A stretch of DNA of 64,000 nt from Plectrocnemia conspersa (lineage: Eukaryota; Arthropoda; Insecta; Trichoptera; Polycentropodidae). Positions 38,421 through 47,889 of this stretch are shown piece by piece. Within the stretch, counting starts at the first letter, position 1. Each line of letters starts with the position of its first letter. A program made the position numbers and the translations under genes. The notes beneath the pieces are model-generated. The model made no database searches. It worked only from the letters and a program-made list of their open reading frames with translations, and was not told the origin of the DNA. Where the stretch lies: NCBI GenBank assembly GCA_009617715.1, contig VTFK01000003.1:310001-374000 (forward strand), read 5' to 3'.

Positions 38421-39329
38421 TCTGTCTTTTAAGATCCGCTCTCTTAACTTAACCATCTGATAGGGGCATCTATGTATGTATATATTTACATATATGTGGT
38501 AATTTATACATGCTTAAAAATAAAATTTTACTAGCTTTTCCAGTAATACATTCTATAAGCCTCAAAACCCGAAAAAATAATATATGATAGTTACAAATTA
38601 GTTTTATAGTTTCTGCCTATAAGATTAGATTTTTTTTAATAAAAGTTGAGATAGCTTAAATAAAAGAGATGCTTTTTCTATAAAAAATATTAATAAATAA
38701 AAACACTAACTTAAAGATAGTCAGTTACTTACTTAACGAATAAAAATATATTTTTCCTTTACAGTAATGGCATGAAAGTGCAATTTGATGTCAGTATAGT
38801 GTAAGTAAATGTTTTTTTAATTGATGTTTGAACTTTGAATTTAATATAATAGAACTAATAATAAATTACGTCATATTTGTATTTGTAATTGCTATTTAAT
38901 TGTGTATACATTTAAAAAACAACATGGATAGGTTTTTTATTATATTTTTAACACCAAAATAAAATAAAGTGTTTGAAGAAGTATTGTATCATGTTACATT
39001 AGCGACGGATTCAATGTCATTTTTACCATTCATTTCCATTGTGTGCTTCTTCTTAATTTTATTTATTCAAATTGATTCCTCCTCTATGAGCAGCTCATAA
39101 AAGAAAATGCGTCATCGTTTATATACATATATATATATATAAAAAAAAATAACCCAACACCAAAAAAAATATATACATTCATAAAAACCTGTCAAAACAT
39201 AATGGAAGAAATCGATCCGCGATCAATCTCAAAACCAGAAAGACATCACACATGACTCGCCGCTATTCTCATCATTGAAATTAGTTTTTTTCTTCTTCAA
39301 CTTATTTTTAACTTTGTTTTTTTTTCTCT

Positions 39330-39620
39330 CGATATAACACATTCAAGTTCACGGTGGAAACGGTAGCTTCTCTCTCGGGCGTTGGGCAACCATGATTTAG
39401 ATTGATGAGCCGAGATGGAATATGTGTAAAGAGAATATATGAAAAAAATGAGAGGTAAAAATATTACCACTTGGTTGTGTGAAATAGTAATTTTGAAATA
39501 ATTACGGGGAGAGGACGTACTGCGTGGCCTTATAACACTTAGAGAAATGGCCCGCTATCTATCAAACCATGCGTCGGGTTGCCAGGTTGCAATAATAATG
39601 ATATTTAGTAAAAAAAATAA
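39330..39620. promoter_or_regulatory. GC-richer patches, putative regulatory element
   Basis: Two patches, CGGTGGAAACGGTAGCTTC to CCGAGATGG (39,353-39,416) and around GGGGAGAGGACGTACTGCG (39,507), flanked by CTCTCTC words (GAGA-type). A 67-codon frame at 39,547-39,750 lacks a domain. Confidence 0.22.
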
Positions 39621-40084
39621 TGCCTTAAAAATGTTTTGCAATCTTGTCGAGATGCGTAACGAGCTCGATTGTTTTATTGTTGTTCGTTATGAACTGAAGA
39701 AGTTACGTACATATGCAAGTTATAAATTAAGTTATACGTGCAAAAAATGAGTATGCTCTTAATTGAGATACTCTCGTTTATTGCCTTTTAAAGTAAATGC
39801 AATTACCTCTATGTGATCCACTATCTTTAATATTATGTAAAAAAGTAGTCAAGAAAGTTGAATACCTTATTTTAAATTATCGAAAATATGCATGTTTAAC
39901 ATTCATTCATACACAACAATTCATATTTTACTACATTTATCGAGTTTTGTGTATTACTATTAAAAAGGTTGAGTTATCTTTTTTAATTACAAAAACTAGC
40001 ATCACAATAAAACATTTTATAAATAAAATACTTAATATCACAGAAGTAGCCATAGAAAAAATAACTAATTTTAATAAATTAAAG

Positions 40085-40375
40085 CACTAAGATTGGGCCT
40101 AATTACTGGAAAAATTATAAAGACGCTTTTAAAATATGATATATTTAATAAAGATGAAATAATAAAATTCCTAGATGGAATAAAAAAAACATCTTCGTGC
40201 ATTAAGAAATAAATTATAATAATAAGTATTTTTTTTCTATTGATTTTTATTTTCGGTTTATGTTATATATTATATATATAATATATATGTTTGATGTAAA
40301 AATTAGCTATAAAGCTGAATAAATTAATAAAATTAAGAAATAAAAAATAAATAAACAGTGCATAAAAAACACAGA
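40085..40375 (+). mobile_element. Family B retrotransposon 3' end
   Basis: FLDGIKKTSSCIKK (about 40,168-40,210) matches FINGIKKHFVHIE at the C-terminus of the minus copy at 51.7 kb. It is followed by AAGAAATAAATTATAAT and a 3' end with ATTAGCTATAAAGCTGAAT, then AAATTAATAAAAT. The same words, in order, end the copies at 14.0 kb and 51.7 kb. A 5'-truncated insertion. Confidence 0.65.
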
Positions 40376-40404
40376 AGGTAAAATGCCAAGCTAGGACAAG
40401 CACT

Positions 40405-40690
40405 AAATGAATTAATCCTACAGAACTTCATTACTTCCAATTAAATTAAAAAAAAATGTTAAAAAACGAAGCCCTTCTTGCATCATTTTTATCACATCAA
40501 GCTTTTGATTAAGTATGGCACAGAGGCCTAATTCGAAAACTAAACAGATCATTACTGAATTATTATAGAGAATAACTGGATTCGTACATTCAGAACTAAA
40601 CAAGATAACATTTTTTTAATTAAAAGAAATAAGAACTGCAATTCCACAAGGAAACGTACTATAATAATACATATGTGATTTGCCATAAAA
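40405..40690 (+). pseudogene. Jockey-like reverse transcriptase remnant
   Basis: Plus-strand translation with stops and frameshifts gives SHQAFD, VWHRGLIRKLNRSLLNYY, LDSYIQN and AIPQGNVL. This follows the jockey RT sequence QAFDkVWHeGLiyKL ... SYLxdR ... I-AGVPQGSVLGP. About 85 codons of the fingers-palm junction remain. The YADD box is missing because the copy ends near 40,690. Confidence 0.7.
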
Positions 40691-40788
40691 GAAAATGTCA
40701 AAAAGCGGAGATAAAAATAATGGTTACTACTACTAAAATTAATGGTAACTAAAAATAAATAAATAAAGCTAAATGATAAAAATTTGAG

Positions 40789-40862
40789 TGCCGCTGCCAG
40801 GGCTTGAACCCGCAACCTCGGGGTTATTAATCTTAGACGTTACGGACTACGCTATTCCGACC
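40789..40862 (-). repeat. tRNA-like sequence (SINE head or tRNA pseudogene)
   Basis: On the minus strand TAGCGTAGTCCGTAACG (40,838-40,854) fits an RNA polymerase III A box, and GGTTCAAGCCC (40,800-40,810) is a perfect B box at near-normal distance. A D stem can form, but the anticodon stem cannot and the acceptor arms (GGTCGGA and GGCAGCGGCAC) do not pair. It is therefore not a working tRNA. The sequence after it on the minus strand has an AT-rich (TTTA)n-like tract, compatible with a short SINE tail. Confidence 0.6.
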
Positions 40863-42600
40863 TTAGATAAAAACAATATATCGTATTAAGTATTAAATCG
40901 TAATAAATCGTAATAAACAAAAAAAAAAAATTCAGATATTAAAAAAGTCCACAGCTGCAAAATATTTACTCGGAAATATTAGCAATTTCTGAAATTTCGG
41001 CAATTGAAAAATGTTTTTTATTATTATTATTATTTTTGTTACTTTATTATTGTCATGGTTATTATTGTGTATTTAGAAAAAATATATCAATAAAAATACA
41101 AAGGAATACTACCAATTCTTAATAAAAGAGCAAATATATTCGATATTCAAATATTTTGTTATTAAGATAGCTTAAGCCATATAATTTTTGTCGTTTTGTT
41201 GATTTTTGAATAGCATCGTTAAAACTTCAATACTCTTTGTCTAATGTAATATAAGGAAGGGAAGTAAAGAGACAAAAAATCGATAATTTTATGCCAAATA
41301 ATTAATTGATTGTCCTTTAAAAACTGAACAATTGGATTGTTGATTAAGAGAAATAAACGTGCTACATCTGACATTTTTTATTTGGAAAATTGAAACATTT
41401 CTTGAATTGAAAAATTGATTTTTAATTCTTAAAGTACTTAAATATAAAATTATTGTAATTACGTTCCAAAAAAAATACCAAAGTCAATTTTTTATGGGTT
41501 TGTAAGCTTGCTACTAAATTTTTTATATCAAATCAATATTTGTGTATTAAAATCTTTAATATGTTTTTAGTAAAAGAGATACAAAATGCATTTTGAACCA
41601 CAAAAGAAAAAATTGGAAACATGGTAACGTCTAATGTTATTGATCTTATGGACTATGAATATGTTCTGACATCTCCACTCTTTAGAAACCAGCCATCAAA
41701 GTAAGGCCTTCAACAATATATCGTAAAAGATAACTTTTATTTTATGTACATGCTGCACTATGAAAATAGGACAGCATTCTTAAATATGATTGCCAGTTTT
41801 AACATACACTAATAATTATATGAATTCATTTACAAATATAAATGATTTTGTACTAGAAATAATATATTATTTAAGCATATGGTATTTTGGAAAGATTGAG
41901 TTATGTATAAGAAAATATATTTATCTTTATCAAAAATAATCTAAACTTAAATTTTTTTTAAATAAACTGGCTAAATGGATAAAGCTGTATAATTAAAAGT
42001 ATTGCAATAATATGTTAAAAAAAATATTTGTCTTTGTCTCTTAGAAGCAAAAAACCCGCTTTGTTACAAAAAAGTGTTAAGAATGAATCATATTTTGGAC
42101 AATTTAGTGATCTAGATATATTACTCTCAACAGTGAATATCAAATTACTTTACCTAAAGGTACAAGTTAATCGTATTTAAATTAAAAATCTCGTGTGATA
42201 ACCTTTCATTGACATTGTTAGTCAGTGTATTTTGATGCAATCAAATATTATTTGTACGCATAATTTTTATAATATATTGCAAGATGAATTAGTATATAAA
42301 ACTACTTAAATCACTTCGGATTTCTTAAATCAATGACTAGTCTAAATTTTGCAGGAAAAGTATATAAAGTTTTTCTAATAGAAAATTTATGATTTGTGGT
42401 AAAAATAATTATAAAATAAAATATAATACAGAGCATAATTTAATAACACGTCAATAAACTAATTCAACATGTCTCTAGATGTGTGATTCTCCAAAAGATA
42501 AACAGACTAAGAAATGACAGGATGTGCTTCTAAATTTGAGACATATGAACAAAGACAATGAACAAATTGTGTTTAATGCATTATTTAACATAATAATCTT
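40863..42600. other. AT-rich spacer, nothing recognised
   Basis: No supported gene or repeat. Short TTATTATTATT run at about 41,018. Confidence 0.55.
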
Positions 42601-43150
42601 AAGCACTCGCTCACCAAGATTTTTATTATGATCAACATAAATCACAAATCCGCCACCGTTGTCGATATGGGCTTTTATGTTAAATCGATTGTGTCAATGG
42701 TAATTTTATTAATAAATCACCGTAAATGCGGATACATATTACGCTGTTAACTGCTTGGTTAGCGCGTGCTACCATTGTCGCGCTCTAAGGACAGGTTAAC
42801 GGGTCGTTTAGCATTTTCAAAAACAGTACCGACCCCGATCCCACGCCTAAGTCATAGCTTGTCCTGTCCTCCGATTGGACCTCATAAATTATTTATCGGT
42901 CATTTTGCACGCACTGGAATGCAAATAAAGGCATTATAAATCATATTGCTTCCTGGCAATGTGAGATGTCCGTTGAAAGCCATTACCTCGGACACCGTTC
43001 GGGCTGTTGTACGACGTTAATTATTCTTGTACAACCAAGATCGGTGGGCAGGCTTTGATTGCTACGAGACTCGTCGGATTCTTTGACATGAACGGTGGGA
43101 GTGTAATTATGGGGGAATCATGTCATCTCGGGCGATTAGTAGATTTTTTT
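42600..43150. promoter_or_regulatory. Largest GC-richer island, putative developmental enhancer
   Basis: About 550 bases of balanced composition. Motifs seen: AATAAATCACCG (42,711-42,722, shared with the 22.9-kb island), GGAATGCAAATAAAGG (TEAD-like GGAATG plus octamer ATGCAAAT, near 42,916), CATAAATTATTTATCGG and CGTTAATTATTC. A 63-codon plus frame (43,007-43,198) crosses its end but drifts into AT-rich DNA and is probably chance. Function inferred. Confidence 0.42.
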
Positions 43151-43584
43151 TTAATTTTAACGGTATTTAAAAGCGATTATTGCACTATTTTAAATTAACT
43201 TTTTATGTCATTTAATTAAGATACCCACTGATAAATTAAAGCAGAAATAAAAAAAAATATTAAATACAGAATAAACGAGAGCATAAAAAGCGTACCAAGC
43301 TAAGCTACAATTAAATGCAGCTCAGTGGTCACATGAGTTCCAAGAGTTCAAACTTATTTTCGAGACGACTTAGAGACAACGTGCCGCAGTACTACGCTAA
43401 AAAGAGATCCGTATATGTAATACAACAATTGTATGGCTAATTAAAAAAATTGTACTCTAAAAAAAATATTACTTAAAATTTTTTTTAATTAAAAACAGAT
43501 TTTATTTTATTTTATATGGGATATTTTAACATTTTTTTTTATTATTAATTGCAATTGACATTAAAGAAAGATGCAGCAAAAAAA

Positions 43585-45185
43585 ATAATTAAATTATTTA
43601 TTATTTATTTATTAAAATTATAACCATCGTGACCTGACAGGCAAACCCAATGCGTCACGATAGTCAAAAGTACAAATACATCATAATACATACAAATATA
43701 AACAAGACAAAACAAGAGATACAAATCTCCTCAACAGGTGTGCATTGTCCCATACGAACTGAACCAAAACTCCATATGTGCAAGAAAAAAATGTCAATAT
43801 TTCTATGGACATAATTGAGCAGATAAATAGCCTTGGCCAGAGAAGAGTTGGCAAGTGCTCCAGTTCTAGACTTAACAGGCAAGAATAGTGGACGCGACCG
43901 AGAACTATAACCACCTTCAGGAGCCCACATTTGAAGCTGCTCGAGCACTGAAGGATTGTCTACGATGCCCTTGAGCAATTTCCAGAAGTGTTTAATTACA
44001 TAAACACTTCTGCGAGTCGACAAAGAAACGTATCCCAGGGCTCCTAAAATAAAAGCACTGGGAAATAAGAACGGCTAATACCCGTATTCCTTCAAGTATA
44101 AATATCGAAGAAATTTACGTTGTACTTTTTCCAGCTTCAATTCATTACATTGATTCATTACGCCTGGGATCCAAATGATGGAGCTAGTTTCTAGTATGCT
44201 GCGGACTAGAGTATCATAAAGAGTGCGCAATACTAAAGTATTCCTGAAGTAACGCGCATTTCTCAAGATAAAACCGAGCATTTTTAAGAGGATTTGCTAT
44301 GAGTCTCTGCAATGTGCTGGCTAAATTTCCAACGTTCTTCGAAAGTCACTCCTAAATCCTTAGTTGAAGAAAACCTTTCCAGAAAATATCCGCCTAGATG
44401 GTATGAATATTTTGCCGGCGTTAACGACCTTGAAAATGAAATTGTGTGACATTTCTTTACACTAAAAGGCAATTGGTTATAGCAAGCCCATTTCCATATA
44501 GAGTTGAGATCCTCCTGTAGGTCGAGGGAATCAGAAATCGAATGCATTTTCTTGTAAATTTTCAAGTCATCTGCATATAATAAAAAAATCTGAATGCTCT
44601 ATTGCTGTTTCTATGTCATTAATGAACAAAAAAAACAACAATGGACCCAAATTGGATCCTTGAGGTACTTCAGTAGGGGTCTTATATCGTTCTGAAAAGA
44701 GTTATTATACTTGACGAATTGATATCTATTGGTCAAGTAATTTGAGAATAGATTTATGAGATCTTCAGAAAAAACCCGAAATTAGATAACTTTTTTTTAC
44801 AAGTAAAGCATGGTTAACTTTATCAAATGCTTTTCAAAATCTGTGTATATGACGTCCACTTGTACACCAGAGTCCAATGATTTTGAAACATAGTTAGACA
44901 AAACTATTAGATTAGTGACAGTGGATCAAGATTTATTTACGGAAACCATGTTGTTGGTCGAGAAGCATACACCTGCAATGATTAAAAATGTATTTATGCA
45001 AAACAATTTCAAATAATTTTGCAGGTGGTGAGATCAAAGCTATTGGCCTGTAATTGTCAATCTGAGATTTGGGACTCTTTTTATGAATCGGAGTGACTTT
45101 TGAACATTTCCACAATTCTAGAAAACAAGAGGATCTCAAAATTAAATTAGTTAGAGGCTGTAAAATACCAGACTTTCAAATAAAA
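43585..45185 (-). mobile_element. Non-LTR retrotransposon family A, minus copy, 5'-truncated
   Basis: The same element as at 33.4-35.0 kb in the opposite orientation, about 9 kb away. The 3' end at about 43,585-43,665 shows the conserved stem-loop followed by a tail that reads, on the minus strand, AATAAATAAATAATAAAT. The 5' end fades near 45,185, inside the RT fingers. Confidence 0.85.
43664..45139 (-). pseudogene. Reverse transcriptase ORF2 fragment, family A minus copy
   Basis: From 45,139 downward: LELWKCSKVTPIHKKSPKSQ, IDNYRPIALISPPAKLFEIV and LLDQQHGFRK (RT fingers). VDVIYTDFEK follows with a frameshift (motif A, near 44,860-44,830), then SNLGPLLFFLFINDIETAIE in another frame near 44,650. 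LLYADDLKIYKKMHS comes next, with YADD at 44,566-44,577. SFSRSLTPAKYSYHLGG, STKDLGVTFEERWKFSQHI, LYDTLVRSILETSSIIWIP and the C-terminal KLLKGIVDNPSVLEQLQMW, SRSRPLFLPVKSRTGAL complete it. At least four frame breaks. C-terminal conservation with the plus copy shows this domain belongs to the element. Confidence 0.88.
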
Positions 45186-45504
45186 AAAATATAAGTGTAA
45201 TGCAAATGAAAGGGTTCTTTAATATTATTCGTAAGATTTTAAACATTCAAACAGCAATTTCTTGCTTATGAAAAGGAAATAGCAGCGCGTTTTTACAAAA
45301 GGATTATTAACAATATCATAGTACTCAATACCGCAATTGCAGTAATGGTTCTGACATACACTACAATATTTGAAGAATTATCCTCCCTGACAACATCCGC
45401 CCATTAACCGCTCGTTAATCACCATAAAAACTATATTTTTGAGCGTAAAGCATGCAATAGACAATGTGTCTATCCAGCATAAGCAGCATTATTGTAATTT
45501 AAAG

Positions 45505-45735
45505 CTTGCTTTAACGACCTTTGAAGTGTATTCAACTTGCAGTTTCACTTATTTATGGCGTCAACATGTTTCGTTTATCGAATATGCAAGCGATGCAATT
45601 GGCAAACCATCATCTGCATCTGTGATTTAACAGAAACGTCTTGTGTCACATCGGAAGGCAATCAAGCAATAAGAGATGAGAGAAACAGATTTACAAATTA
45701 AAATTTATAATATTTGTAAAGTATAAAAGTCATTT
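45505..45735 (+). repeat. Five-copy element, copy 4, long form
   Basis: The core lies at 45,589-45,631. Similarity to copy 5 (reverse strand) runs from ACGACCTTTGAA (45,514) through CACTTATTTATGG to CTGTGATTT. It resumes after a 40-bp unmatched stretch with GAGATGAGAGAAACAGATTT and AAATTTATAATATTTGTAAAG (to about 45,735). A 63-codon plus frame across it (45,439-45,630) has no domain. Confidence 0.75.
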
Positions 45736-46829
45736 ATAACTAAATATATTACTTGAATATGTACCAAAATAAACGTCCATATTTCTAATAACTTAAAAAT
45801 TATTACTGGTCATTAGTTGTTAAGTAAAATAATATATGGTAACTGTTAATACCTAGAATTCTAATAGATGTTGTTTTAATTATTATTTTGACATGACTTG
45901 CATATTTATTGGTTTTATTATATAAATCAAAACTATTTAATTGCATTTTTTACACCTTTTTATCTGCAACAGAGGTCAAAGCACTTTTCAAGTTAGTGTT
46001 CAAAAATATATTTACAACACTTTATTTATTTCATGAAATAGAGATTGTGCCATTTTTGTAAAAAAAATATTATGACGACCACATAATTTTAACTACATAC
46101 ATCAGTCGATAATTTTCATTATAATAAACTACAATTTTATATTATTATTTGTATGTATACTAAAGCTAAACTATAATTAACAAAATCATAGTATAAAAAT
46201 TTTGTGACTTGTTTCAATTTTTTTCTTTTAAAACCGTCTTAAGTAAAATTTTTTAGAAATATAGTTATTTCAAAGAAAGACATGTTGCGACTTTAAAAAA
46301 TGGATATTTTTCCGTAGCAAAATGGTTGATATTCAAAACACAAAAAATCGAACCTCTAATTTAAAAAAAAAATTACAGTAGTAAGAAATGTAAAAAAATT
46401 AATTAAAGTTTATGAAATAAATTTTTATTTCATAATAGAAAGATTTTCGATTATTTTTTTATTGTTAATAAATAACATTTACATATGTTTGTAAAAAAAA
46501 TGTATTTGAGTAGTTTTTAAATAAAATATTTGTGCATTTTTTAGTGATAATAAATTTTTTTTTTTGTATTTCTGGAGGTTATTATGTGTTATGTATGTCT
46601 ATTTAGTAGATACAATTGTTTAAATTGATTTGATGCATATTTATCAGTACTTAAATTATATGAATCTATTACTGTCCAGTTAAAATTGTATTGCATTGAT
46701 TTAAGAAGTCTATAAAAAATTTAATTATCTAAACTACACAATGCTGGTCTATCATAAACATCTTTAGAAATAACAGTTAAAGCATAAAAAACACAATTGC
46801 GCAGTCATCGGTTGTAAAATTAATTGTTA

Positions 46830-47400
46830 TTCACATTAAAATTTATATGGTCTTACTGGAAAGCATCCCGCAAGATAAATCCGTTTCGATTATGCCACGT
46901 AATGGACTTCCCGTTTAGATCACCTTCGAAACTGAGCCATTACTGGGAAACGTGATGGAGGCAAGGTGCAGCGAAATAAGACAATCGAAATGTTAGTAGG
47001 TTAATCATAACCTGCCGATCTGCGATCGTTTCTTGGCAATTATTTAGTAGGGCTAACACCCAAAGTGGCGACGAGGTCGAGAGGTGTACTTTTTTGAACA
47101 AAGAGAATCTATCGATTTATCAAGGTTACGATTGAAAAATCATAATCTGAATCACTTTCTAATCTGGTAGTGTGGCAGCGTGTCCCACGTGTGCCTATGG
47201 ATTATTAGCATACAATGGGTCTCTGTTCAATATTTGCCGTTTGAATAATTAAAACAATGGGCTCGAAGATGACGCCGAAAGAGAAGAGAGAAAGGGAAAA
47301 GGGCCGGTCACGACAACGATGCCAGTGTGTCCGTCACTGAGTGACGGGATGCCAAAATATTGCGACAAGTCGTCAGTTTCGCGCCTCGTCGAGCGGTGTA
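46830..47400. promoter_or_regulatory. Large GC-richer island, putative enhancer or Polycomb-type element
   Basis: About 570 bases of balanced composition, frames broken. Features: AGGTTA-ATCA-TAACCT inverted repeat near 47,000; E-box CACGTG near 47,188; a GAGA-type run GAAAGAGAAGAGAGAAAGGG near 47,278; and the 17-bp palindrome CCGTCACT-G-AGTGACGG at 47,331-47,347. GAGA runs are typical of insect promoters, enhancers and PREs. Identity inferred. Confidence 0.4.
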
Positions 47401-47689
47401 TAAGTAAAAAGGAAATATGTTCTTTTGAATGCTTTTGAAAAAGGGACGAATTTTAGAAATATAAATATTTTCATTTAAGAATTAAAAAATAATTATATTA
47501 ATTTTGCTTTATAAAATAAAATCAATTAAGATATGCAAGTCATTTCAAAATAATACTAAAAACAACATCCATTACAATTTTTGAAATGAACAGTTCACCA
47601 TGCATTATTATACTTAACAACTAATGACTTGAAATAATTTTTAAGTCGTTAGAAAGTTGCGAGTAAATACAATAATACAAATTTAGTTA

Positions 47690-47885
47690 AATTTTTCTAC
47701 TTTATAACTATTTTAAATTTTCATTTATAAATCTGTCTCTCTCGTCTCGAATCGATTGATTGACAAATCACAGATGCAGCTGATGGTTGGCCAATTGCAT
47801 CGCTTGCATATTCGACCAACGAAATATGTTCACTCCATAAATAAGTAAAACTGCAAACTAAACACAATTTAAAGGTCGTCAATAC
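47690..47885 (-). repeat. Five-copy element, copy 5, long form
   Basis: The core lies at 47,762-47,804 (minus). On the minus strand, ACGACCTTTAAATTGTG, TTACTTATTTATGG, CAACGAAATATG (plus-strand wording), the core and GAGACGAGAGAGACAGATTT line up with copy 4. The pair forms inverted repeats about 2.1 kb apart. Confidence 0.75.
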
Positions 47886-47889
47886 AATG

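Noticed and set aside
39797..40090. 97-codon plus frame as a retrotransposon or host ORF
   Set aside because: No RT or other motif; lysine/isoleucine-rich composition typical of chance AT frames, although it abuts a family B tail.
40789..40862. A functional tRNA gene
   Set aside because: Acceptor and anticodon stems do not pair, in spite of good A and B boxes.
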